Part shown: in pieces, positions 37,094 to 45,245 of the stretch
How positions within the stretch are numbered: the first letter of the stretch is position 1
How the letters are laid out: every line of letters begins with the position of its first letter
Assembly: GCA_017620025.1 (NCBI GenBank)
Contig: JAFZRF010000017.1
Location: forward strand, 1-64,000
DNA: 64,000 nt
Direction of reading: 5' to 3'
Source of the DNA: Ruminococcus sp.
GTDB taxonomy: Bacteria; Bacillota; Clostridia; Oscillospirales; Ruminococcaceae
The notes under the pieces: model-generated
Seen by the model: only the letters and a program-made list of their open reading frames with translations
Told to the model about the DNA's origin: nothing
Databases searched by the model: none
Translations under genes and position numbers: made by a program

Positions 37094-38053
37094 ATGAAGA
37101 AAACCGATAAGACCGCCATTACCGCTGCACTGTTCGCAGCCGCAATGGGCGCAGCTGCTGCCGGCGGAGGCAGTGCTGATGCAGCAGGCATGAGTGAAGC
37201 TGAACTCTCGCTTGCAAAATTCTCCGCAGTTTACGGCCCGCCCCCGGATTATTACTATACCGACATACCGGTAACTACTGAGTATGATCCGTTCGAGGTA
37301 GTACCGCAGCCGGATTACGGTCCTATATACATATACACTACGACTGCCGCAGCACCGGAGGAGACCACCCCTGTGACCGAGCTGATCCCGCAGCCGGCAT
37401 ACGGCCCGATGTGGACTGTGCCCGTCACAGAAGAGGTACAGACGACAGCTGTAACAGCTGTCACTGAGGCAACAGAGCCGGTAACAGAATCTGTGACCGA
37501 GATGATCCCGCAGACTGCTTACGGCCCGCCTCTGATCGTGGGCGACCTAACCGGAGACGGCGAAGTCGACACCTTTGATTTTGTCAGGATGCGCAGCCTC
37601 GTTTCATCTCTCATTCCAAATAATGATTCTGTCAAGATGTATTGTCCCGGTGCAGACATGAACGGCGATGATGATGTAAATGTTGCCGATCTTGTTACCC
37701 TCGGACGCTACGTTATCGGAAGGCCTGTAACTATCGTTTTCCGTGGTACGCCACGGAGATTCAACGAAGGCAGTGAATATAACCGTATTCCGATCCTTGA
37801 CGAGGACGGCAACTATGTCTATGATCCGTTTGATCCGCTGCCGCAGCCGGCATACGGACCGCCTATATACGTTGATCCGGTAGTTGAACCTTCAACTCTA
37901 TCTCCGGAAGATATGAGGGCTCAGCCTGTGTACGGCCCGCCTAACGATTATATAGTAGACCCAACAGAAGAAATACCGACAAAATTTATCGAAGAGCCGA
38001 CTTTTCAGGCGGTATACGGCCCGCCTTCATACTTCGGCCTGGAGGACAAATAA
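37094..38053 (+). CDS. YGPx-motif dockerin protein 4 (putative radical SAM substrate)
   Basis: 319 aa. Leader MKKTDKTAITAALFAAA, seven YGP motifs (YGPP x5, YGPI, YGPM), several in the form PQPxYGPx. A dockerin at about 149-213 (GDLTGDGEVDTFDFVRM and ADMNGDDDVNVADLVTL) is embedded between motif groups. Tail YGPPSYFGLEDK. It ends 3 nt before the radical SAM enzyme start, so the two are tightly coupled, the strongest hint that this protein family is the enzyme's substrate. Confidence 0.86.
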   Translation: MKKTDKTAITAALFAAAMGAAAAGGGSADAAGMSEAELSLAKFSAVYGPPPDYYYTDIPVTTEYDPFEVVPQPDYGPIYIYTTTAAAPEETTPVTELIPQPAYGPMWTVPVTEEVQTTAVTAVTEATEPVTESVTEMIPQTAYGPPLIVGDLTGDGEVDTFDFVRMRSLVSSLIPNNDSVKMYCPGADMNGDDDVNVADLVTLGRYVIGRPVTIVFRGTPRRFNEGSEYNRIPILDEDGNYVYDPFDPLPQPAYGPPIYVDPVVEPSTLSPEDMRAQPVYGPPNDYIVDPTEEIPTKFIEEPTFQAVYGPPSYFGLEDK

Positions 38054-38056
38054 ACT

Positions 38057-39130
38057 ATGCTGAACACTAAGAATAAAGAAAGAAACATGGAGGCTCTCAG
38101 AGTATACCGTGAGGGTCTCAAGACTGTACCAAGACTCCGCCATCTTTTCCTTGAGCTCACACTCCGATGCAACGAGCGCTGCCTCCACTGCGGAAGCAAC
38201 TGCGGCGATGTAACATCCGAGGAGCTGACAGCTTCTCAGTACGCAAAGTTCCTTGCAGAAGTCAAGGGCGATATGGGCACCGACGGAAAGATGCTCTGCA
38301 TCACCGGCGGCGAGCCGCTTCTCCGCAAGGACTTCTTCGAGATAATGGGCTCGGCTCATGACCTCGGCTTCCGCTGGGGCATGACCAGCAACGGAACTCT
38401 CATTACTCCCGAGGTTGCAAAGGATCTCAAGCGTGTGGGAATGGGTACGATCTCGATCAGTATCGACGGTCTCGAGGGTACACACGATGCTTTCAGACGT
38501 ACTCCCGGCGGCTGGCAGAAGGGTATGCAGGGCATAGAGAACCTCCTCAAGGAAGGCGGATTCAAGGCTGTTCAGATAACCACAGTTGTTACCCACAAGA
38601 ACATCGGCGAGCTCGAGGAGCTCTACAAGATCTTCAATGATATGGATATCGACTCATGGCGTGTTATCAACATCGAGCCTATGGGACGTGCAAAGCAGCA
38701 CCCCGATTACCTTCTCACAGATGATGAGTACAGATATATGTTCGAGTTCATCCGCAACAAGCGTATCGCAGGCGAGCCTGTTACCTACGGATGCAGCCAC
38801 TACCTCGGCATGGAGTACGAGCGTGAGGTAAGAGACTGGTACTTCATCTGCACAGCAGGTACATACATCGCAAGCATCATGGCAAACGGCGATATCACAG
38901 CCTGTCTCGATATCGAGCGCAGACCTGAGTTCATACAGGGCAATATCCTCCGCGACCGCTTCAAGGACGTATGGGAGAACAAGTTCCAGATCTTCCGCCG
39001 TGACCTGAGCGACAGCAATGAGAAATGCAAGGCCTGTCCCGATGTCAAGTACTGCCACGGCGACGGCTACCACTGCTGGGATTTCGACAAGAACGAGCCT
39101 CAGCTCTGCTTCAAGGATATATTATTCTGA
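38057..39130 (+). CDS. radical SAM/SPASM peptide-modifying enzyme
   Basis: 357 aa cytoplasmic iron-sulfur enzyme. The SAM-binding cluster motif is CNERCLHC (Cys38, 42, 45), followed by GGEPLLR and the usual TIM-barrel core. The C-terminal SPASM region has Cys324, 327, 333, 340 and 351 in CKACPDVKYC...C...C spacing plus earlier Cys in ITACLDIE, so auxiliary clusters are likely. SPASM enzymes typically modify ribosomal peptides. The start 3 nt after the last YGPx gene and the shared operon point to those proteins as substrates. Modification would have to precede Sec export. Radical SAM enzymes paired with secreted lipoproteins carrying similar Tyr-Gly-x-Pro text are, from memory, known in Bacteroidetes; not verified here. 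Confidence 0.9.
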   Translation: MLNTKNKERNMEALRVYREGLKTVPRLRHLFLELTLRCNERCLHCGSNCGDVTSEELTASQYAKFLAEVKGDMGTDGKMLCITGGEPLLRKDFFEIMGSAHDLGFRWGMTSNGTLITPEVAKDLKRVGMGTISISIDGLEGTHDAFRRTPGGWQKGMQGIENLLKEGGFKAVQITTVVTHKNIGELEELYKIFNDMDIDSWRVINIEPMGRAKQHPDYLLTDDEYRYMFEFIRNKRIAGEPVTYGCSHYLGMEYEREVRDWYFICTAGTYIASIMANGDITACLDIERRPEFIQGNILRDRFKDVWENKFQIFRRDLSDSNEKCKACPDVKYCHGDGYHCWDFDKNEPQLCFKDILF

Positions 39131-39137
39131 TACAGCG

Positions 39138-39169
39138 ATACCCCTGTCCGAGCGGCAGGGGTATCTTTA
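39138..39169 (+). terminator. terminator after the radical SAM gene
   Basis: ATACCCCTG/CAGGGGTAT stem with a 9-nt loop, then CTTTAC. The T-run is short, so readthrough into the next gene is possible. Confidence 0.55.
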
Positions 39170-39181
39170 CAGGAGGTCATT

Positions 39182-39523
39182 ATGAAAACAGTCAACGTAT
39201 ACAAGCAGTACTTCAGGGGCGAATGCAAATATAACGGCAGGGACAGGCACGGCGTACAGGTGCTTTTCATCGCTGAGTCCGACAGCGGCATGATAACCTA
39301 CAGCATATCAGTTTCCTTCTTCCCGCACGATGACGAGGAGGACTATGCCGTATCCTACGATGCAGAGAAGAGCGTCAATGTATATCAGGGCAAGGGCAGA
39401 CGTTCAAAGAAGCGTGAGCAGGAGCTTATGAAGGAGCTGCACGAAACTGCCGATTCGCTCGCCAAGGAGCTTGGCGGTAAGATATACTGGGATGAGCCGC
39501 TCATCGAAGCGCAGATGGCATAG
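39182..39523 (+). CDS. uncharacterised 113-aa protein
   Basis: Small soluble protein, start at ATG 39182 with AGGAGG 5 nt upstream. The N-terminal half has beta-strand-like character (VQVLFIAES, ITYSISVSFFP), the C-terminal half is helical and charged (RRSKKREQELMKELHETADSLAKEL). No signal peptide, no TM, no recognised family. It follows the radical SAM gene by 51 nt across a weak terminator, so it could belong to the YGPx operon. Confidence 0.72.
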   Translation: MKTVNVYKQYFRGECKYNGRDRHGVQVLFIAESDSGMITYSISVSFFPHDDEEDYAVSYDAEKSVNVYQGKGRRSKKREQELMKELHETADSLAKELGGKIYWDEPLIEAQMA

Positions 39524-39542
39524 TGCTTTTACATACTTCTTT

Positions 39543-39718
39543 CAGGGGACGCCTTCACTTGCAAGGCGTCCCCTCTTCCAAAACAGTCCCCCGGACTGTT
39601 TTGGAATTCACCCCTTGCGAAGCGCCCTGCGGCTATTAGTGGGACGCCGTCCCACACCCTGCCAGAGGCGCTGCCTCTGGACTCCGCTAAAGGGCCGCAG
39701 CCCCTTTAGAATCCCAAA
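39543..39718 (-). repeat. stem-loop-array intergenic repeat, copy D (full length)
   Basis: Inverted relative to copy A and equally long. Hairpins include GGGGACGCCTT/AAGGCGTCCCC (39545-39573, perfect), the ACAGTCC/GGACTGT stem, GTGGGAC-gcc-GTCCCAC, CCAGAGGC-gct-GCCTCTGG and the CTAAAGGG end. GTGGGAC/GTCCCAC replaces GCGGGAC/GTCCCGC of copy A, a paired change. It fills the gap between two convergent genes. Confidence 0.85.
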
Positions 39719-39749
39719 GCTTTGATACCCTACTCTATTAACAAACATA

Positions 39750-39780
39750 AACCCCGTAAGGCTTTTCTTACGGGGTTTTT
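39750..39780. terminator. bidirectional terminator at the dnaI-like gene end
   Basis: AACCCCGTAAG-gctttt-CTTACGGGGTT plus TTT on the plus side; TTTATGTTTG on the minus side. Confidence 0.8.
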
Positions 39781-39781
39781 A

Positions 39782-40747
39782 TCATTTTCTGCTCATGCGC
39801 TTCTTCTGGAGACGGACATCCTCTCCGGAGAACTGGAGGCAGGTATATACTGAGGTGAGACGGGAGACCACTCTCTCGTCATAGCGTCTTGCTATGCCCT
39901 CAAAATCAAGGTTCGTACTTATGATGGTCGGCTTGCTGCGGTTGAGTCGGGTATTGATTATGTTGTATATCGTCGAGCTGTAGAACGAGGACTCATACTC
40001 CGTACCGAGGTCGTCAAGGATCAGCAGGTCGCAGTCCATTATAAGGTCGATAGTCTCTGTGGAGTGTTCACGGCTGAAGTGCTCACGCTCTATGCTGCGG
40101 AGGATATTCACCGCCGAATCGTAGATAACACCGTAGCCCTTCTTCATGACCGTATCGGCTATGGCAAGGGAAAGATGCGTCTTTCCGAGGCCAGTACGGC
40201 CGAGCATCAGGATACTGCCGGAGTTCCTTGTGAAGGTCTCCGCATAGTTTCTTGCAAAGCGGAGGATATTATCCATGATGCGGTAGTCGTCGCCCTGATA
40301 GTAGCTCAGGCTGAACGAATCAAAGCCGGCTGTTCCGAGCTGTGTCTTCTTGTTGAGCTCCTCCGCCGACAGCTTTCCGCAGAGCTGCTTGAAGCACTCG
40401 CAGTACCTTCCTCCTGCATAGCCGGTATCACGGCATACGGGACATACATAGTGTACATCCAGGTAATCCTCGGGATAGCCGTTGGCTGCAAGAAGCTGAC
40501 GGGACATGGCCTGCGCACCGAGGTTGTCATTCCGGAGAGCTTCTATCCTTTCGGATACATCCTTTCCGTCCTTTGCGGATATCAGGCCGATAAGCTCCCT
40601 GCCGGCAGCGCTGAGCCGTTCGTTTATCTCACGTATCTGAGGGATACGGCGGTTTATCTCACTGACACGCCTTTCGTTCTCAGCGAAGGCACTGTTCCTG
40701 CGCTGCGTGAGTATCAGCTCCGCCTGTGCTATGATATCGTTGTCCAC
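39782..40747 (-). CDS. DnaC/DnaI-like replicative helicase loader
   Basis: AAA+ ATPase of 321 aa that would load DnaB onto DNA. N-terminal helical region, a zinc-binding stretch CPVCRDTGYAGGRYCEC (about 110-126), Walker A GRTGLGKTH, Walker B LLILDDLGTE and the Arg-rich sensor region RRYDERVVSRL. Lies 12 nt downstream of a DnaD-domain gene, the usual partner in Firmicute helicase loading. Confidence 0.92.
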   Translation of the reverse strand: MDNDIIAQAELILTQRRNSAFAENERRVSEINRRIPQIREINERLSAAGRELIGLISAKDGKDVSERIEALRNDNLGAQAMSRQLLAANGYPEDYLDVHYVCPVCRDTGYAGGRYCECFKQLCGKLSAEELNKKTQLGTAGFDSFSLSYYQGDDYRIMDNILRFARNYAETFTRNSGSILMLGRTGLGKTHLSLAIADTVMKKGYGVIYDSAVNILRSIEREHFSREHSTETIDLIMDCDLLILDDLGTEYESSFYSSTIYNIINTRLNRSKPTIISTNLDFEGIARRYDERVVSRLTSVYTCLQFSGEDVRLQKKRMSRK

Positions 40748-40759
40748 GTCCTGACCTCC

Positions 40760-41731
40760 TTAAAAATCGTTGATGAACTCCTTATACTTGTCCATGCTTC
40801 CGGTACTGCCGCCGTTCTTTTTCTTCTTCCCGCGGTACTCCGATTCGGCCTTTTCGACCTCTTCAACAGTCCTGAACCCGCTGTCCTTCCATGAGAGGAG
40901 TATCTTGTTTATATAGGAGAAGGAGAGCTTGTCGATATTCTCGATCGTCCTTTCGTATGCAAGGCGCAGAAGCTCCGGAGTAAACCCGGCTGCACGCCAC
41001 TGCTCCACAAATACCATCTGTGAAGGCACGGGACGGCGCTTCATCTCGAACTGCTTCATGACCATGCCGCTGTAATCATGCGCAAGGGAGAGCCTCTCCA
41101 CCTCGTCCTGTGCGGCCTCGAGGGAGTTTATCTCGCTGTCCGCCCATGAGTAGGCTATCTTCTCGATATAGGCGGAGTTTGTCTTCTCTATGCTCTTGCA
41201 GTAGTTGAGGAGGATAAGTATTACCTCCTTCTTCAGCCCGAGGTGGGTATACATCGTTATAAGGGCATTCTGCATGGTATGGCCAAGCGGACCGAGTGCC
41301 GATTCCGCTGCGGTGAAGAGCTCTGTTATATCCGGCGAACCGCTCACAAGCTGTGCGATATCGCTCGGGGCAAGCAGAGGCATCCTTGCCGGTGCTGTCT
41401 TTGTTTCCGGCTGAGTCTCAGCCGGACGGGAAATATCCTGTGCGGGCTGCGGTGCCGAAACGGCAGGCTGCATAAGGCTTGCGGGTATCTCGGCATCGGC
41501 TGAGAGCACATTTGCCTGCTGCCAGAAGAGGACAGCCTCCTCGGTCTCCTGTACGGAGACGCCGGTGCCCGCGGAAATATCCTCCGCCGAAAGATCCCTG
41601 CCGGAGCTGCGGATGATATACAGGAGCACCTTCAGCTGACTGCCTGTTGCAAGCTTGAGGAAGTTGTCGGCAACTATCCCCGGCACACTGAACATATTCC
41701 CGATAAGGCCGGTATTGATCCTGTATTCCAT
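40760..41731 (-). CDS. DnaD-domain replication initiation protein
   Basis: 323 aa. The N-terminal winged-helix domain (about 1-75) is followed by a Pro/Gln/Thr linker (about 85-125) and a DnaD-like helical domain, repeated once (about 130-210 and 220-290, the latter with FTPELLRLAYERTIENIDKL). Such proteins act between DnaA and the helicase loader at origins or restart sites. Operon with the DnaI-like gene. The linker is longer than in Bacillus DnaD. Confidence 0.88.
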   Translation of the reverse strand: MEYRINTGLIGNMFSVPGIVADNFLKLATGSQLKVLLYIIRSSGRDLSAEDISAGTGVSVQETEEAVLFWQQANVLSADAEIPASLMQPAVSAPQPAQDISRPAETQPETKTAPARMPLLAPSDIAQLVSGSPDITELFTAAESALGPLGHTMQNALITMYTHLGLKKEVILILLNYCKSIEKTNSAYIEKIAYSWADSEINSLEAAQDEVERLSLAHDYSGMVMKQFEMKRRPVPSQMVFVEQWRAAGFTPELLRLAYERTIENIDKLSFSYINKILLSWKDSGFRTVEEVEKAESEYRGKKKKNGGSTGSMDKYKEFINDF

Positions 41732-41756
41732 TGCGCTTTGCAGCTCCTTTCATCGT

Positions 41757-42080
41757 TTATTTTCCGGCATCAGCCGGAGAAAGCCTTGTGAAGAAGGCGG
41801 AGAGCTCTGCTCCGAAATACTTCTCCATAAGGCTGTTATCCTCTATGAGCGCAGTCTTGCGGCTGCGTGTGAGATGCTTGATACGGTATTCAAGGCTCTG
41901 CGCCCTGCTCCTTGTATCGGTGCTCCAGAGAGCCTCGAACCTCTCCGGCGGATTCGCACGGGTAAACCTTGCTCCGCCGGCATCAAGGCCGGAATGCTCT
42001 CTGAGCCGCCGCTCCGGATCGGTGGTTATGCCGGTATAGAGCCGGTCACCGGAGCAGCGCAGTATATAAACGTAGTACAC
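41757..42080 (-). CDS. GIY-YIG nuclease domain protein (YhbQ/UPF0213 type)
   Basis: Small 107-aa protein with YYVYILRCSGDRLYTGIT at the N terminus (the GIY-YIG element as VYI...YTG), followed by the conserved Arg and His of RRLREHSGLDAGGA and ALEYR-like EYRIKHLT. Presumed structure-specific endonuclease. Sits 2 nt downstream of tex and upstream of dnaD in one minus-strand unit. Confidence 0.9.
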   Translation of the reverse strand: MYYVYILRCSGDRLYTGITTDPERRLREHSGLDAGGARFTRANPPERFEALWSTDTRSRAQSLEYRIKHLTRSRKTALIEDNSLMEKYFGAELSAFFTRLSPADAGK

Positions 42081-42082
42081 GC

Positions 42083-44398
42083 TTACTTCTTTTCCTTGAT
42101 GCGGAATGCGGAGTTGCGCAGTCTTGAAGGATCGAAGCCGTTGTCCTTCTTCTTCTCGGGGCGTCTGTTGTCGGGACGCTTGCCGCCGCTGCGCCTGTCA
42201 CTGTTCCTGCCGCCGGCAGACTTCTCCGGCTTCTCGCCGCGCATTGTAAGGCTTATCCTTCCGCGTACAGGATCGGCTTCAAGCACCTTTACCTTGACTA
42301 CCTCGCCGACCTTTACGATCTCGAGCGGATGAGCCACACGTCTTGCGAACTGTGAGATATGCACGAGGCCGTCCTCGTGAACACCGATATCAACGAATGC
42401 GCCGAAGTCAACGATGTTGCGTACCGTGCCCACCAGCTCCATGCCTGGCTTGAGGTCCTTGATATCCATGATATCGCCGCTTCTGAGGAGCGGAGGCGGG
42501 AGCTCGTCACGGAGGTCACGGCCGGGCTTCTTGAGCTCGGCGATGATGTCTGTAAGGGTGGGAACACCGATATCGAGCGACTTGCTGATATTGTCTATGC
42601 CTATGGAGTCAGCCTTCTCGTTGATGCCTGCTGCTCCGCCTGCGGATACATCTGCAAGCGTGAAGCCGCACTCGCTCAGGAGAGAAGCTGCTGCTGCGTA
42701 GCTCTCGGGATGAACTGCTGTATTATCGAGCGGGTTCTTGCCGTCACGTACTCTGAGGAAGCCTGCACACTGCTCGAAAGCCTTCTTGCCGAGCTTCGGC
42801 ACCTTCATCAGCTCCTTGCGGTCTGTGAAGCGGCCGTTCTCCTCACGGTAGGTAACGATGTTCTTGGCAACTGCGGAATTGATGCCTGCGATGTATGAAA
42901 GCAGTGAATAGGATGCGGTGTTGAGGTCTACTCCGACGGAGTTTACGCAGTCCTCGACTACTCCGGAGAGAGCCTCGGTCATGCGTGCCTGCGGCATATC
43001 GTGCTGGTACTGTCCTACACCGATAGCCTTGGGCTCGATCTTGACCAGCTCTGCGAGCGGATCCTGAAGACGGCGAGCGATGGAGATAGCGCCTCTGATG
43101 GATACGTCGTATTCCGGGAACTCCTCTGCGGCGAGCTTGGAGGCGGAGTATACGGAGGCGCCTGCCTCGCTGACTACCATGTAGCTTACCTCCCAGTCGA
43201 TCTCGCCGGAGATCTCCTTGATGATATCGGCAGCAAAGGTCTCTGTCTCACGGGAGGCAGTACCGTTGCCGATAGATATAACGTTTACATGATGCTTCTT
43301 GATGAAGCCCTTTACTATCCTCTGAGCCTCTGCAACTCTTGCAGCGGATGCGAATTCCTTAACGGGATAGATGATAGCGTGGTCGAGCACCTTGCCTGTG
43401 CCGTCGATTACTGCTGTCTTGCAGCCGTGAGCATATCCGGGATCGAGGCCGAGGATAACGCTGCTCTTGAGCGGGGGCTGCATGAGCATCTGTCTGAGGT
43501 TGGATGCGAATACCTTTATGGATTCCTCTGCGGCTCTTGCAGTGAGCTCAGAACGTATCTCACGCTCGATTGAGGGGAAGATAAGTCTCTTGTAGCCGTC
43601 CTCTGCTGCTGCACGGACAAGCTCTCCGCAGGCGTTGTTGCTCTTTATGTACTTGCCGAGGATGATATCTGTCGCAGCGGATTCCTCAAGGCTGAGAGCT
43701 ATCTTGAGGAAGTTCTCCTTCTCGCCTCTGTCAAGGGCAAGAACACGGTGGTTGGCTATCTTTGATACGGGCTCGGAGAAGTCGTAGTAGTTCTTGTATA
43801 CGCTCTCTGCCTCAGCATCTGCGGCCTTTGATACTATCTCGCCCTTCTCGCCTGCTGCGGTACGGAGCTTCTTTCTTATGTCTGCATCGTCGGAGATATC
43901 CTCGGCGATGATATCCATAGCGCCCTGAAGAGCAGCCTGTACATCGGGGACGTTCTTCTCTGCGTCAACGAAGGCCTCTGCCTCCTTCTCGGGAGATACG
44001 CCGTTCTCCTGAGCCATGAGGATCTGTGCGAGGGGCTCAAGGCCTGCCTCACGGGCAACGCTGGCACGGGTGCGGCGCTTGGGCTTGTACGGACGGTAGA
44101 TATCCTCTACCTCGACGAGTGTAGTGGCAGCGCTGATAGCTGCTTCTATCTCAGGAGTCATCTTCTCCTGCTCTGTGATCGAGTTGATAACCTCGCCCTT
44201 GCGCTTTTCAAGGTTGCGGAGGTATGTGAGACGGTCGGAGAGCTCACGGAGCACCTGATCGTCCATAGAGCCTGTATTCTCCTTACGGTAACGTGCGATG
44301 AAGGGAATGGTCATGCCCTCATCGATCATTGATACGGCATTGTCTACGTGCTCCTGACGGAGGCCGAATTCCTTGGCTAATACTGAATTGATATCCAT
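42083..44398 (-). CDS. tex: transcription accessory RNA-binding protein Tex
   Basis: 771 aa, typical size. Tex N-terminal helical domain, YqgF-like RNase H fold (ILGLDPGYAHGCKTAVIDGTG), helix-hairpin-helix motifs (LNTASYSLLSYIAGI ... LMKVPKLGKKAFEQCAGFL) and an S1 domain near 650 (VGTVRNIVDFGAFVDIG). The C-terminal 60 residues form a basic Arg/Lys/Asn/Gly-rich extension that may add RNA contacts. Confidence 0.96.
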   Translation of the reverse strand: MDINSVLAKEFGLRQEHVDNAVSMIDEGMTIPFIARYRKENTGSMDDQVLRELSDRLTYLRNLEKRKGEVINSITEQEKMTPEIEAAISAATTLVEVEDIYRPYKPKRRTRASVAREAGLEPLAQILMAQENGVSPEKEAEAFVDAEKNVPDVQAALQGAMDIIAEDISDDADIRKKLRTAAGEKGEIVSKAADAEAESVYKNYYDFSEPVSKIANHRVLALDRGEKENFLKIALSLEESAATDIILGKYIKSNNACGELVRAAAEDGYKRLIFPSIEREIRSELTARAAEESIKVFASNLRQMLMQPPLKSSVILGLDPGYAHGCKTAVIDGTGKVLDHAIIYPVKEFASAARVAEAQRIVKGFIKKHHVNVISIGNGTASRETETFAADIIKEISGEIDWEVSYMVVSEAGASVYSASKLAAEEFPEYDVSIRGAISIARRLQDPLAELVKIEPKAIGVGQYQHDMPQARMTEALSGVVEDCVNSVGVDLNTASYSLLSYIAGINSAVAKNIVTYREENGRFTDRKELMKVPKLGKKAFEQCAGFLRVRDGKNPLDNTAVHPESYAAAASLLSECGFTLADVSAGGAAGINEKADSIGIDNISKSLDIGVPTLTDIIAELKKPGRDLRDELPPPLLRSGDIMDIKDLKPGMELVGTVRNIVDFGAFVDIGVHEDGLVHISQFARRVAHPLEIVKVGEVVKVKVLEADPVRGRISLTMRGEKPEKSAGGRNSDRRSGGKRPDNRRPEKKKDNGFDPSRLRNSAFRIKEKK

Positions 44399-44574
44399 AG
44401 CTTATCCTTTCTTTGGAGAGCCTTGCGGCTTTGTGTCCGTGTTTTATGAAGCGGTATTACTATTGTACCACATTTCGTTTACGAATGCAAGTACAAATGA
44501 TGCGGCCTTTCAAAGCTCCTCATTATACGACCTTCCGGGAGAAAAAATGATCTCTCTGATGTGCTCCCCTCCTC

Positions 44575-44603
44575 TTTACAAATCCGGCAGTATAATGTAT
44601 AAT
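44575..44603 (+). promoter_or_regulatory. promoter of thrH
   Basis: TTTACA (44575-44580), 17 nt, TATAAT (44598-44603); a second TATAAT begins at 44591. Confidence 0.7.
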
Positions 44604-44638
44604 AAATGTATACTATTATATATTGGAGGAAACACTAT

Positions 44639-45241
44639 ATGTTTATAACCTGTCTTGACCTTGAAGGAGTTCTCGTACCTGAGATCTGGATCGCTTTCTC
44701 TGAAGCAAGCGGAATCCCGGAGCTTAAAAAAACCACCCGTGACGAGCCCGATTACGATAAGCTCATGAACTGGAGGCTCGGCGTACTCAAGGAGCACGGC
44801 CTCGGTCTCAGAGAGATACAGGACACTATCGCAAAGATCGATCCCATGCCCGGCGCAAAGGAGTTTCTTGACGAGCTCCGTTCCATCTGCCAGGTGATCA
44901 TCATAAGCGATACCTTCACAGAGTTCGCAGCTCCCCTCATGAAGAAGCTCGGTATGCCGACTATCTTCTGCAACTCCCTCGAGGTAGCTGAGAACGGCGA
45001 GATAACAGGATTCAAGATGCGCTGCGAGCAGTCCAAGCTGACTACGGTAAAGGCTCTCCAGTCCATCGGATATGATACTATCGCAAGCGGCGACAGCTAC
45101 AACGATCTCGGCATGATCAAGGCCAGCAAGGCCGGATTCCTCTTCCGCTCCACAGAGCAGATAAAGAAGGACAATCCGGAGTTCCCGGCATTCGAGACCT
45201 ACGAGGAGCTGCTCGGCGCTATCAGGGAAGTTATAAAGTAA
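44639..45241 (+). CDS. thrH: phosphoserine phosphatase / homoserine phosphotransferase (ThrH)
   Basis: HAD-family enzyme of 200 aa. The N-terminal CLDLEGVLVPEIW (catalytic Asp in DLEG) is diagnostic for ThrH. SDTFTEF, the conserved Lys region and GDSYNDLGMI supply the other HAD motifs. ThrH dephosphorylates phosphoserine and can pass the phosphate to homoserine, linking serine and threonine synthesis. ATG 44639 chosen for its GGAGGA at 44625. A phosphoesterase gene follows after 4 nt. Confidence 0.92.
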   Translation: MFITCLDLEGVLVPEIWIAFSEASGIPELKKTTRDEPDYDKLMNWRLGVLKEHGLGLREIQDTIAKIDPMPGAKEFLDELRSICQVIIISDTFTEFAAPLMKKLGMPTIFCNSLEVAENGEITGFKMRCEQSKLTTVKALQSIGYDTIASGDSYNDLGMIKASKAGFLFRSTEQIKKDNPEFPAFETYEELLGAIREVIK

Positions 45242-45245
45242 GCGT

